NCBI RefSeq assembly: GCF_009725235.1
Contig: NZ_WJFC01000147.1
Coordinates: forward strand, 1 to 32,875
DNA from: Scytonema sp. UIC 10036
Lineage (GTDB): Bacteria; Cyanobacteriota; Cyanobacteriia; Cyanobacteriales; Nostocaceae
DNA: 32,875 bases
Reading direction: 5' to 3'
Each line of letters begins with the position of its first letter. Within the stretch, counting starts at the first letter, position 1. A program made the position numbers and the translations under genes. Below the pieces are notes generated by a model. That model searched no databases and was not told the DNA's origin. It saw only the letters and a list, made by a program, of their open reading frames with translations. Positions 7,994 through 16,350 of this stretch are shown piece by piece.

Positions 7994-8782
7994 ATGAAGA
8001 AATACATATGGATTGGCTTAACAGCAGATCGGTCCAACCTTGTTTACATAGGAGAAGTCGCATCTAGAGGAATTTTCCTATTTGTAATACTCTATATTTT
8101 CCTGCAATTGTGGCGCGTAACTTATGCAGAAACAAATGCCGAACAATTAGGAGGGTTAACACTCTCACAAATGATATGGTATTTAGGTATTACTGAATCT
8201 ATTGTGCTTTCAAATCCACCAATTGCTCAAGAAGTAGACCACGATGTTAGGACAGGAGCACTAGCAGTACAACTGATACGTCCTGTATCTTACCCCTTAT
8301 ATCGCTTGTGGACGGCTCTAGGCGATCGCATCGTCCGCTTTAGTTTGAATATATCAGTAACAGTAGGACTTGTGCTGTTATTTGTCGGATTAATTCCCAT
8401 TAGTTTGACAAGTCTCCTGTTATTTCTAATAGCATTGCCACGAGCATTTGTATTAGATTTCTTAGGAAATTTTTTAGTTGGCTTAGCAGCTTTTTGGCTA
8501 GAAAATACTTCAGGGTTGATGCTGATTTACGGTCGAATTATGATGATTTTAGGCGGTATGCTTCTTCCATTAGATTTATTACCTAATGAGTGGCACCCTC
8601 TATTAAAAGCTCTACCCTTTGCCAGTATTTTATATGGTCCTGCTCGTTTGTTTGTTAATACTGACTTAGCTTTTGCCAGTAAATTATTACTCAAACAAGG
8701 TATAGCTATAAGTGTGCTGGGTTTATTAGTGGCTTGTGTATATAACACAGCAGTCAAACGAATTCATGCCAATGGAAGGTGA
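7994..8782 (+). CDS. ABC-2 type transporter permease
   Basis: A 262-aa membrane protein with about six hydrophobic segments and the family layout of ABC-2 exporter permeases of the COG4587 kind. An amphipathic start (MKKYIWIGLTADRSNLVYIGE) is followed by the conserved cytoplasmic stretch EVDHDVRTGALAVQLIRPVSYPLYR near residues 93-117, then LLPLDLLPNEWHPLLKALPF. These permeases normally pair with a second, related permease and a cytoplasmic ATPase. Both partners here are truncated, so this intact gene is probably an orphan unless other copies exist in the genome. It probably depended on read-through from the ATPase gene. Confidence 0.88.
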   Translation: MKKYIWIGLTADRSNLVYIGEVASRGIFLFVILYIFLQLWRVTYAETNAEQLGGLTLSQMIWYLGITESIVLSNPPIAQEVDHDVRTGALAVQLIRPVSYPLYRLWTALGDRIVRFSLNISVTVGLVLLFVGLIPISLTSLLLFLIALPRAFVLDFLGNFLVGLAAFWLENTSGLMLIYGRIMMILGGMLLPLDLLPNEWHPLLKALPFASILYGPARLFVNTDLAFASKLLLKQGIAISVLGLLVACVYNTAVKRIHANGR

Positions 8783-8801
8783 TTTTCTATTTTCAATATT
8801 T

Positions 8802-8874
8802 AACCGCAGATGCACGCAGACGAACGCGGATGTTGGTTTCTGCCATCAGCGTGCATCAGCGTTCATCTGCGGTT
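8802..8874. repeat. Inverted pair of the AACCGCAGATG dispersed repeat
   Basis: A 31-base arm (8802-8832, starting AACCGCAGATGCACGCAGA) faces its imperfect reverse complement (8844-8874) across 11 bases, with about six mismatches. A single arm of the same repeat is at 9611-9641. The hairpin lies between the two permease genes. Confidence 0.85.
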
Positions 8875-8899
8875 CCAAAAATTAAAAAAGTGAGGCTAA

Positions 8900-9022
8900 A
8901 TGTTATCAAATATACTCTCATACTTAAAATTAGCTGCGGCATATGTTCGCCTGAACTTAAACGCTCACTTGGAGTACCGTGGGGCGTTTATTACCCAAGT
9001 CGCAGCAATGATTCTGAATAAT
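8900..9022 (+). pseudogene. Second ABC-2 permease, 3'-truncated
   Basis: The first 41 residues (MLSNILSYLKLAAAYVRLNL, then LEYRGAFITQVAAMILNN) are the usual N-terminus of the second permease of this exporter type (COG3694/DUF990-like). After about 9022 the similarity ends. The frame runs antisense into the neighbouring VOC gene until a stop at 9115. The rest of the roughly 260-aa protein is missing. The breakpoint is close to the 3' end of the VOC gene. Confidence 0.75.
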
Positions 9023-9042
9023 AAATGTCTAATTATCTATTT

Positions 9043-9462
9043 TTATCCAGCATCGCGATCGCAGTTAATCATCCAGGGAATGCCAAAGCGATCGACGAGC
9101 ATCCCGAAACGGTAAGCCCAGAAAGTTTGTTGATATGGCATTTTCACTACACCGTTTTCTGCCAATGTGTTAAAGATACGCTCAGCTTCTGCTGGATCGT
9201 TTAAGCTAATCGATACGGAAAAACCTTTTGTTTCTTCTTGGTATTTTGGTGGATTGTCTGAACCCATCAATTCTTGCTCGCCTATTGTCAGTGCGACATG
9301 CATAATTTTATCGTGCCATTCTGGCGGTATTTGATCTGCATCTGGCTCTGGCGACTCTCTATAAGTCATCATGGCTGTGATTTTACCACCCAAGCACTGC
9401 TCGTAGAATTTAAACGCTGTCTCACATTGACCGTTGAACATCAGATATGGATTCAACTTCAT
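9043..9462 (-). CDS. VOC superfamily protein, PhnB/glyoxalase-like
   Basis: A 139-aa single-domain protein. The start MKLNPYLMFNGQCETAFKFY, the middle DKIMHVALTIGEQELMGSD and the end WAYRFGMLVDRFGIPWMIN match the PhnB-like branch (3-demethylubiquinone methyltransferase-like) of the vicinal oxygen chelate fold. Substrate is unknown. These genes often occur beside ArsR regulators and SRPBCC proteins, as here. A clear AAGGAG ribosome-binding site precedes the ATG at 9462. The 38-bp palindrome at 9495-9532 lies in its promoter region and probably controls it. The gene's 3' end abuts the breakpoint of the truncated ABC permease. Confidence 0.85.
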   Translation of the reverse strand: MKLNPYLMFNGQCETAFKFYEQCLGGKITAMMTYRESPEPDADQIPPEWHDKIMHVALTIGEQELMGSDNPPKYQEETKGFSVSISLNDPAEAERIFNTLAENGVVKMPYQQTFWAYRFGMLVDRFGIPWMINCDRDAG

Positions 9463-9494
9463 GGTTTACTCCTTGTGTGAGATGTAATTGTTTA

Positions 9495-9532
9495 ACATCC
9501 AATTACAGTACAATTGTACTGTAATTGGATGT
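9495..9532. promoter_or_regulatory. 38-bp perfect palindrome upstream of the VOC gene
   Basis: The half-site acatccaattacagtacaa is followed with no spacer by its exact reverse complement. It begins 33 bases upstream of the VOC start codon. Perfect two-fold symmetry over 19+19 bases in a promoter region points to a dimeric regulator site. The nearby ArsR protein is one candidate. Its centre (TACAATTGTA) has no obvious transcription terminator features. Confidence 0.75.
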
Positions 9533-9610
9533 CTACTGACAAAATTTATAAAAAGGTTACAAAGTCTTTTGGACAATTCTCAAATTTGTGAGGTACGGGA
9601 AGAAATTATT

Positions 9611-9641
9611 AACCGCAGATGAACGCAGATGCACGCAGATG
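9611..9641. repeat. AACCGCAGATG dispersed repeat, single arm
   Basis: A 31-base copy starting AACCGCAGATGAACGCAGAT, matching one arm of the inverted pair at 8802-8874. It lies between the VOC and SRPBCC genes. Confidence 0.85.
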
Positions 9642-9680
9642 AAATGGAATAGTTCTATTAATGAGGTCTCTGGTTTGCGT

Positions 9681-10658
9681 TCATGCTATTGATTCAAGGA
9701 GTTGTTCGAGACGATTCAGGCTCTCGTTCAATCCTGTTTCCATTCCTGATTGAAGATGTCCGTCTCGCTGTTCAATTGACGAATGCAGAATAAGAATTTG
9801 TAGTGTTGTTTTCCCATCTTGCTCTGTTAGGGTTAGTGTATTCAGATGGTCGCTGTTGGGAACGGGTTCGTAACGTTCGGTAGCAACTAACTTTTCTGAT
9901 GGTATAATTTCGCGGTATTCGCCTGAAAAGCCGTGGTCTACGCCGTTGCTAGAATCGTGCAAAACATAGCGCCATTGACCGCCTACGCGTAGGTCGATTT
10001 CGCAAACGGTCATCGTCGTGTTTGTACAACCTCCAAACCAGCGTTTGATATGTTCGGGTTGAGTCCATGCTTTGAAGACGAGTTGACGCGGAGCATTGAA
10101 GACGCGGGTTATGAGAATTTCGCGATCTGATGGTAATGTCACTGTTAAACCATTCTGCTGATGTTTGGCTTGCTTTGCTAGGAATTCGTCAAGGCAATCG
10201 AGGCTAGAATTCCATCCGTCAACAACTCCCATTTCTTCGTGCTTGCGGCGATCGCTTTCAGATGCGTGCATAATCTGGAGGGTGAGTTTAGTCTGACCGT
10301 TTAACTCCTCAAATATGGCTGTTGTCACAATTCCTTGTGGCAAATCCATATTTATAACTTGTTCAAAGCCTTCGTCAAATTCATCGGTTGTGACAATCCG
10401 TTCTGGAGGCACGATTTCGCGGAAAACACCCTTGACGGGGTATTCCTTGCCATCTGGACCAACCATAACATAGCGCCATTGACCGCCGGGACGAAAATCC
10501 ATTTCAGTCACGCGGGTTGTGAAGCCTTTTGGTCCCCACCACTGCTCGATATGTTTTGGCTCTGTCCATGCCTTGAACACAAGTTCTCGTGGAGCTTTGA
10601 AAATACGGACGATCTTAATTTCGCGTTGAGATTCACTGGAGTCATTTTGTTTCAACAT
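9681..10658 (-). CDS. Tandem SRPBCC (AHSA1/START-like) protein
   Basis: A 325-aa protein with two complete AHSA1-type SRPBCC domains. Domain 1 (about 8-160) begins REIKIVRIFKAPRELVFKAW with EHIEQWWGPKGF, and domain 2 (about 175-320) begins REILITRVFNAPRQLVFKAW with EHIKRWFGGCT. Most family members have one domain of about 150 aa, so this is a duplication or fusion. The open frame extends to 10823, but the ATG at 10658 has an AAGGAG site and the longer version would overlap the regulator gene. SRPBCC domains bind hydrophobic ligands, and those next to ArsR regulators are of unknown ligand. It follows arsR by 62 bases and is probably co-transcribed with it. Confidence 0.9.
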   Translation of the reverse strand: MLKQNDSSESQREIKIVRIFKAPRELVFKAWTEPKHIEQWWGPKGFTTRVTEMDFRPGGQWRYVMVGPDGKEYPVKGVFREIVPPERIVTTDEFDEGFEQVINMDLPQGIVTTAIFEELNGQTKLTLQIMHASESDRRKHEEMGVVDGWNSSLDCLDEFLAKQAKHQQNGLTVTLPSDREILITRVFNAPRQLVFKAWTQPEHIKRWFGGCTNTTMTVCEIDLRVGGQWRYVLHDSSNGVDHGFSGEYREIIPSEKLVATERYEPVPNSDHLNTLTLTEQDGKTTLQILILHSSIEQRDGHLQSGMETGLNESLNRLEQLLESIA

Positions 10659-10720
10659 CTTGTTTCTCCTTAAAGATGGCTCGATAAGCCGGGTACGGCT
10701 TGCGCCGAAGCGATCGCACA

Positions 10721-11068
10721 TTATGGTTCGCGATCGGATTTTTCTTCTGCTTGCAATTCTTGTAGATACTCGTCTAGGCGATCGAAATTCTGTTCCCAGA
10801 ACTGGCGATATTGCTCGATCCAATCTGCTGCATCCTTGAGCGGTTCTGCCTCTAGCCTACAGAGTCGCCACTGAGCGTCTCGCGTGCGTGCAATTAATCC
10901 GGCACGCTCTAGCACTTTGAGATGTTTGGAAATAGCAGGTAAGCTCACCTCAAAGGGTTTAGCTAGTTCAGTCACCGATGCTTCACCCTTAGCTAGAATA
11001 GCCAGAATGGCACGCCGAGTGGGATCGGCAAGGGCGGCAAAGGTGACGCTCAATCGGTCAGTGGACAT
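10721..11068 (-). CDS. ArsR/SmtB-family transcriptional regulator
   Basis: A 115-aa winged-helix protein. The N-terminal helix FAALADPTRRAILAILAKGE and the recognition region SVTELAKPFEVSLPAISKHLKVLERAGLI are typical ArsR family. It lacks the CxC metal-binding cysteines of arsenic and zinc sensors (its only Cys is in WRLCRLEAE). It therefore belongs to the metal-independent ArsR group that travels with SRPBCC genes. The order arsR then SRPBCC on the same strand, with VOC next, is the classic arrangement. An inverted repeat directly upstream (11079-11108) suggests autoregulation. Confidence 0.93.
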   Translation of the reverse strand: MSTDRLSVTFAALADPTRRAILAILAKGEASVTELAKPFEVSLPAISKHLKVLERAGLIARTRDAQWRLCRLEAEPLKDAADWIEQYRQFWEQNFDRLDEYLQELQAEEKSDREP

Positions 11069-11078
11069 TTAGGATAGA

Positions 11079-11108
11079 AGTATTTAACCGCTTAGTTAAT
11101 TAAATACT
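11079..11108. promoter_or_regulatory. Inverted repeats in the arsR promoter, likely autoregulatory operator
   Basis: AGTATTTAA (11079-11087) and TTAAATACT (11100-11108) are perfect 9-base inverted arms 10-40 bases upstream of the arsR ATG. Inside is a nested TTAAC-CGCTTA-GTTAA dyad. A further GGTTAAA to the right pairs with TTTAACC. ArsR-type regulators generally bind such dyads over their own promoters. Binding here is inferred. Confidence 0.5.
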
Positions 11109-11662
11109 AGGTTAAATGTACTAGTAAAAAATGTCAAGGAAAAAGTTTTTACCAAAATTGCTTGATTTAGAGCGGATTCTAAGATACAATACGTAGCCCA
11201 AGCTCAGTTTCTGAAGGTGAGTTCCATGCAGACCCTGACAGGAAAAGGCAGTACGTTATAATGTCTCTAACACCTTCTTTAAGGTGACACGGCATACGCA
11301 CACACTTGATGTGCTACTTATGATTAGGCGAAAAGATTCGATGTTATTGGATTCTAGCTGACACCAAAGAAGTTGCCGAAAACTTTTTTGCAAATGTTTC
11401 AGAGTGAAACGAGCAACTTCGGGAGGAGGTTCTGGTATTTGAAGAAGATCGGCATTGTTCTAAGGTCTGGTGATCGCCTACCTCTAAATTTTTATTACAG
11501 TTCCAATGATTCTTGGTTGCTAGATTCTCGCAAGTAATAAAAAACTGGTTGGGCAATCGCTCTTACAAATTGTATACTAAGTATAGTTACTGCTGGAAAA
11601 CTCATTACTGGCGCGATCTTACCTCCAAACCACTAGAGCATGGAGGTTTGAATTATGAATTG
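11109..11662. other. Gene-free region, one possible coding remnant
   Basis: No intact gene. About 11339-11460 on the plus strand reads WILADTKEVAENFFANVSE, a TGA stop, then NEQLREEVLVFEEDRH in the same frame. That looks like a decayed coding tail of unknown origin. A TATAAT-like box lies near 11254. The remainder shows nothing recognisable. Confidence 0.35.
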
Positions 11663-12322
11663 TTAACTAGCTTTATTTTCTGTTTCCAATTGTTCTTCTA
11701 TGTTATTGCTTATAAATTCTAAAGCTTCCTCCATTTCATCAATAATGAGATTTTGTAAAAATATAGGAATTTTATTAAAATGATAATCCCCGCCACAGCT
11801 ATTTATTATCCATTTTTTCAATTCTCCCTTTTTGAGTTCGTACTCTTCTGAATCTATTTTTAATTTACTTTCAATTTGTGGTGTATAATGACTTGTCCAA
11901 AAGCTCCGAAAATTAACAATTACATGATTATCATAATGTGTTAAGTCTTTTCCCAGCTTCAATGCTATAATTTTCAATGCGGTTTTATAGCCTTTTAATC
12001 CTGAAGTATTAAAAGCTCTGTGTTTACAAATCAAATCCAAATGTTCGCAAAGATGAACCCCATAGGAACCAAATTCTTTCTTGATACTTTCTGAAAATTC
12101 AGAAGGAAACATTGACATAATCCTTAGTGTGTTGTTGAATTTAGCGGTAATATCCGCAAAGGTAAAAGGAGATTGAACTTCTTTTACAAAACTAATATTA
12201 CCAACGTTGGCAATGCTGTCACCTGTGAGTGAAAATATCGGAAATTGCACTATCCCGACATTCCCATTCCCCTCTGCCCTCGAACACTGCTGCCAGCGCT
12301 CAGATTGCCCAAGTTTAAGCAA
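11663..12322 (-). CDS. Hypothetical protein (up to 219 aa)
   Basis: An open frame whose start is uncertain: TTG at 12322, GTG at 12250, or ATG at 12118 (MSMFPSEFSESIKKEF). The first 25 codons of the longest form are GC-rich and unlike the rest, so a later start is likely. The C-terminal part is lysine- and glutamate-rich and helical (FLQNLIIDEMEEALEFISNN). No signal peptide, membrane segment or known motif. It lies downstream of the helicase remnant on the same strand, separated by about 290 bases that include a C-rich repeat, so co-function is not established. Confidence 0.5.
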   Translation of the reverse strand: MLKLGQSERWQQCSRAEGNGNVGIVQFPIFSLTGDSIANVGNISFVKEVQSPFTFADITAKFNNTLRIMSMFPSEFSESIKKEFGSYGVHLCEHLDLICKHRAFNTSGLKGYKTALKIIALKLGKDLTHYDNHVIVNFRSFWTSHYTPQIESKLKIDSEEYELKKGELKKWIINSCGGDYHFNKIPIFLQNLIIDEMEEALEFISNNIEEQLETENKAS

Positions 12323-12616
12323 TCTTGGACAGAAGTTGAGTAAGCGATCGCGTTCCTCCCCTACTCCCCTCCCAATACTTGTCGGTTAAGCCTTTTTTTC
12401 CTCCCCTGCACCCCCTACAACCCCTGCACCCCCTGCTTGTCTCACGCGACAATTTTCTTAACAGAGCAGTATTGACTCCCCTCCTCTAACCAGTTACTTT
12501 TTCATAACCAGTAATAATTTTAACTATTTCTTATGCCAAAAATCTAACCAGTTAGTTCAATGTTAGGATCGACTAGCCCCGTCTTAGTTGCAGCTCAGCT
12601 TTCGAGAAGCGCTAAA
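12323..12616. other. Intergenic region with C-rich repeat
   Basis: 12393-12440 carries repeated CCCCTGCACCCCCTACAACC units. No gene is supported. Short open frames here are shadows. Confidence 0.5.
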
Positions 12617-14683
12617 CTAACCGCGAGTTGGAAGATGAGCCAATTTTCTCTGACGCAAATCTGCTGTAAGAGATGCTGGGTCAAGACCATTATCCCGATA
12701 CGCCTGCATAGCGCGTTCTCGCCATTCCAAGTTAGCCTCACCTGGAAAACTACGTCTGAGGTTACGGACAACAGAAACTGCATTTTCTGCCCATGTTTGA
12801 AATTCTTTTTGATTCCAGTAACAAACATCTGAGGTATGAGGCATAGCACCATTCTCTATGGTCTTACAGGGTGTGACCATGACCGTGATAATTACTGCAT
12901 CGCTACGAAGCTGAACATTAGCTTTAATCCAATTAGGATGTGAGGCTGCTTGTCTAACCTTATTTGCTCCAAGTGGTGTTTCTTGGCTATTAACGGAATG
13001 GTCTTCAAATACAATACAAAAATCATCACCAGCAATCCACCAGGGGTCTGGAGCAGCATTAACTTCAGAATTTGCTGCTTGATACCCTAGTAGACGACCT
13101 AATCTTTCATGACCGTCTTCAAAGGCTTTAGAATCTTCTTCTCTTACTTTACTAAGATTTTCAAGAATTTTTTTCTCTTCCGCATCAAACTTCCTATCAT
13201 TTGCGGTACCGAGTGCTAACAGTTGTGTTTCTAGTCCTTCAATCACAGCAGCAAGCCTAAAAACATCAGCCCGGTTTTCTTGCTGATTTTCAATATATAA
13301 ACGAGAGAGTTCATAGAGCCATCGAACCCCTTCAGCGGTATTAGCTGCTCGCTGGAAGAAATCACGTGCCACGCTTTCCATAGAAGAAATTCCATCTTTT
13401 GCAGCCATCCAAGCTGCACTGCCAGCAAGATAGTACCAAAAGGCTCTATAGCCTTTAACATCATTTCCACTAAGTGAAGTCAAAACAGAACGGCACTCTG
13501 CAACTGCTCTTTCATAATCACCATTCCAAAGGGCATATTGATACCTTACTTCATTAATAACAGCGTTCTTTAATTTATCTATGCCTGGGAGTTGACATTG
13601 TAGTAGTGTATCTCTGCGAGAGATTATTTCTTCTTCTGCCTCATTCCATTCTTCCTTATGTTCTAGGAAGATCCGCAGGTTATCAAGAAAATCCTCTGCT
13701 TTAACATCCCTAGATTGATCATTTCCAAACTCAAGTTCAGCTTGAATTTCTGGATGTAAAAATGGTCTCTTATCCTTATCTAGCAAGAATTTATTCAATT
13801 CTTCTCCCAGGACTATTACGGCTGCATAATCGTTAGCTGCTCTTGTACAGCGTCCGACTGCCTGTACAATTCGAGTGAAAATTCTCTCATTGAAAAGAAT
13901 ACTAGCAGGCATTCGAGTTACCAGAAACTTTTCTTGCAAATTTGTTGCTCGTTGCAGTCCCTTCACAATTAGAAGGCGGCATTCATCGCCAACCAAATCA
14001 ATGCCATCGTAACGGTTTGCCACTACTGCAACAGCTTTTTCTGCTGAGATAAAAGGCTGCTTTGATTGTTCAATTTGAACTGCATCGAATATTTTGTACC
14101 CAGTTTCTTTAGGTATCTTGTTTTTGAATTCAATAGCTGTACGTTCATCTGGAACAAGGACAAGTGACCTTGGTGTTGCTTTCATCATATTGATAGCAAG
14201 GTTGAGTGCTTCTTCTTCATCTAGACATCTTTCTGGAAACAAAAACAATCTACGACCAATACCTTGCTTATTCCATCCTTCTGGAACAGACAAAGACACT
14301 ATTTTTTCTACGCCTGCCACTCTTTCTAGTTCGCCTCCTTCTCCTAATGTGGCAGACATATAAATACGTTGTTTGGCATTAGAGAAAGGGAGATGAGTAC
14401 GAGTAGGTGGTAAAAAAGGACGGATTAAAATAGAGTTATAGCTGGTATATATATGACATGAAAATAAGTGATTTCGCAAAACAGACCAAGAATACTGTAG
14501 GTCAGTTTTATTATTAATATGCTCATCAAGTATTGCAGTTAACTCTGTTAGTCTATCATAAATGTAAGGTGTTGCAATTTTTTCAAACCATTGGGTATCT
14601 CCAACATCATCACATTCACCAACTAATCGGCGGTAGTGTTCATTAGGTAAAACTTCACGGATAGCGGAGTTAACAGGTAAGGG
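12617..14683 (-). pseudogene. SF2 helicase with nuclease-like C-terminus, 5'-truncated
   Basis: The frame is open for 688 codons from an in-frame stop at 14684-14686, with no good start. A TTG at 14479 gives 620 aa. It contains motif III-like RIYMSATLG, the second RecA-like domain (ANRYDGIDLVGDECRLLIVKG) and motif VI IVQAVGRCTRAAN. The first RecA domain with Walker A and DEAD/DEAH box is absent, so ATPase activity is lost. A helical middle region of about 200 residues follows. The C-terminal 150 residues resemble a PD-(D/E)XK fold: APDPWWIAGDDFCIVFEDHS, with H where the catalytic Lys would be, then KVRQAASHPNW. The break coincides with the 5' end of the truncated DUF3574 gene. Helicase-nuclease genes of this kind are often defence-related, but I cannot name a system. 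Confidence 0.75.
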
Positions 14684-14861
14684 TCAATTCAAGGATTCGA
14701 GTAAAACAGTCGTTAAAGAAGGGTCGAAGCTTTTAATCTTGCTTTATCCTTTTAACAGTGACACTAACAGAAAAATTCAACAAATGAGACAGGCATATGT
14801 AAAGAAGTTTCAACAAGAGTCCGTGTTGCGTGTTGATGAACAGTCGTGCGTATCTTTCTAA
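14676..14861 (+). pseudogene. DUF3574 protein, C-terminal fragment
   Basis: The frame reads TGKGQFKDSSKTVVKEGSKL, then LILLYPFNSD, then QAYVKKFQQESVLRVDEQSC and VSF, ending at TAA 14859-14861. This matches the C-terminal half of DUF3574 proteins, which typically end in a QESVLRVD...VSF pattern. No start codon or N-terminal half is present. It points away from the helicase remnant, and both genes lose their 5' ends at about 14676-14684. The 108 bases after it hold no gene. Confidence 0.75.
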
Positions 14862-14969
14862 TCGATCGCAAGATTTTGATAGTGTCACAGAAATCAGGTA
14901 GTTGAAGGGCGAGTTTCTAAGCTGAAATAGTGATGGAAAACAGGCTATAACTCAACAGAATCCATAACT

Positions 14970-15602
14970 ATGGCACATTTACTGCATATTGATTCTAGTC
15001 CGCGTGGCGAACGTTCCCACTCTCGCCGTATGACCAGAGAATTTGTTGAACAATGGAAGCAAGTTCACCCAAACGATACTGTTACCTATCGAGATATTGG
15101 ACACAATCCCGTTCCTTATGTAGATGAATCCTGGATTGCTGCTGCTTTCACCCCACCAGAACAGCGCACACCCGAATTGTGGGAAGCTATTCGTATCAGC
15201 GACCAACTAGTAGACGAGTTCTTAGCGGCTGATATCTATATTGTTGGTGTTCCTATGTATAATTTTAGCGTTCCTGGCACATTCAAAAGTTATATTGACC
15301 AAATTGTTCGGGTCGGACGCACTGTTGCATTTGAACCCAATGATTCTAGCAACGTTTTCAAGCCGCTCGTCCTTGGTAAGAAAATGTTTATCATTGAAGC
15401 ACGAGGGGATTCAGGCTTCCATCCTGGTGGGCGATACGAGAGCATGAATCATCACGATCCATACCTTGTTACCGTCTTTGGGTTTATGGGCATTACGGAT
15501 ATCACCTTCGTTCATGTTGAAAATGATGAGTATGGTGGGCAAAAGTTAGCAGAGTCGATTGCCAAAGCTCGTACCAAAATTGCCGAGTTAACAGCAGCAT
15601 AA
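14970..15602 (+). CDS. azoR: FMN-dependent NADH-azoreductase
   Basis: A 210-aa flavodoxin-fold quinone/azo reductase, full length. The FMN-binding N-terminus LLHIDSSPRGERSHSRRMT, the central VGVPMYNFSVPGTFKSYIDQ and the RGDSGFHPGG loop are the family hallmarks. It is a cytoplasmic enzyme that reduces quinones and azo compounds with NADH, usually linked to oxidative or thiol stress. The ATG at 14970 lacks a strong ribosome-binding site. It appears monocistronic. The 112-bp repeat begins only 2 bases after its stop codon. Confidence 0.93.
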   Translation: MAHLLHIDSSPRGERSHSRRMTREFVEQWKQVHPNDTVTYRDIGHNPVPYVDESWIAAAFTPPEQRTPELWEAIRISDQLVDEFLAADIYIVGVPMYNFSVPGTFKSYIDQIVRVGRTVAFEPNDSSNVFKPLVLGKKMFIIEARGDSGFHPGGRYESMNHHDPYLVTVFGFMGITDITFVHVENDEYGGQKLAESIAKARTKIAELTAA

Positions 15603-15604
15603 TC

Positions 15605-15716
15605 AAAATTCTGCCATCAGTAGGTTTATGTCCATAGGTTGAGTGTACTAAAGTGGCAATTGTTTTTAGATATACATCTACCTTGGAGGGCGCATACCCC
15701 AATACTTTGGAAAACT
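15605..15716 (+). repeat. 112-bp direct repeat, left copy (duplicated GH31 leader)
   Basis: Matches 17385-17496 in the same orientation with about five differences in 112 bases. The right copy holds the ribosome-binding site (GGAGG), the ATG and the first codons of the GH31 alpha-glucosidase. In this left copy the ATG is ATA (15694-15696), although the following codons (PQYFGKL) are preserved. It cannot start the protein. Confidence 0.9.
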
Positions 15717-15792
15717 CTTCCAAGGACTGATTTTTTTTACCCGATACCTTGAAGCTTTTCCATTCAGAGAGTTTAGGTAATAGATTGCCACC

Positions 15793-16305
15793 TTAATCTT
15801 TAGGGTAAGCCGAATTAAAATAAACCAAATCCGTTGGTTGAATAACTCGATATGCTGCTTTATAACTAGATTCTGGCACATTGACTGTAGAAATATTTAG
15901 TTGCAAATTCTTCCCTGATGGAAAAATATTTAAACCTTCAGGAACCCATAAATCTCCTGCTAAATCTCCTGTTTCATACTTCACTGTAACAGGCTTACCC
16001 AAAGTATGCCCAAATTTATCTTTGATATTTTCACCAAAAGTTATTGTATAAGTTGTTGAAGGAGTGAAAGCATAAGGATTAATATTAATAACTTTTTCTT
16101 GGTCATTCACTTGGATGAGGCGAGAAATAGCTTTTGGTGCGGGATTAATTTTAATATTCTCAATAACTGAGCTTGCTGCTAATCCATTGTTAAATACAAG
16201 TTGAGGAGCACCTCTAACAAATCTCCCAGAAGTTCCGCTTGGATCGGGTTGACCGCAAAACTGAATTCCCTTAAAACCATCTAAGGATAATTCGTACTTT
16301 ACCAT
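15793..16305 (-). pseudogene. Fragment of a bacterial alpha-2-macroglobulin family protein
   Basis: 170 codons with Ig-like beta-strand content (INPYAFTPSTTYTITFGENI, VTVKYETGDLAGDLWVPEGL, VPESSYKAAYRVIQPTDLVY). It resembles the N-terminal macroglobulin/Ig-like part of the very large (about 1900 aa) extracytoplasmic alpha-2-macroglobulin-like proteins of cyanobacteria. There is no signal peptide and no thioester motif, and it stops at YFNSAYPKD where the full protein would go on. Both ends appear lost. It lies inside the 112-bp repeat-bounded segment. Confidence 0.65.
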
Positions 16306-16350
16306 TAATACGGTTCAGTATAGTTTAGTGTAAAAGGTAAACAAAACTTT

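Noticed and set aside
8779..9021. 80-codon plus-strand frame over the inverted repeat
   Set aside because: Its product is the translation of the dispersed repeat and an alternate frame of the truncated permease.
10659..10823. 55-residue N-terminal extension of the SRPBCC protein
   Set aside because: It overlaps the arsR gene, is Arg-rich and unlike the family, and a good ribosome-binding site supports the start at 10658.
11663..14683. Unknown protein plus helicase considered as a Hachiman-like defence pair
   Set aside because: The unknown protein shows none of the DUF1837 hallmarks I can recognise, and the helicase looks closer to DinG/XPD-type in its motif VI region and lacks its first half.
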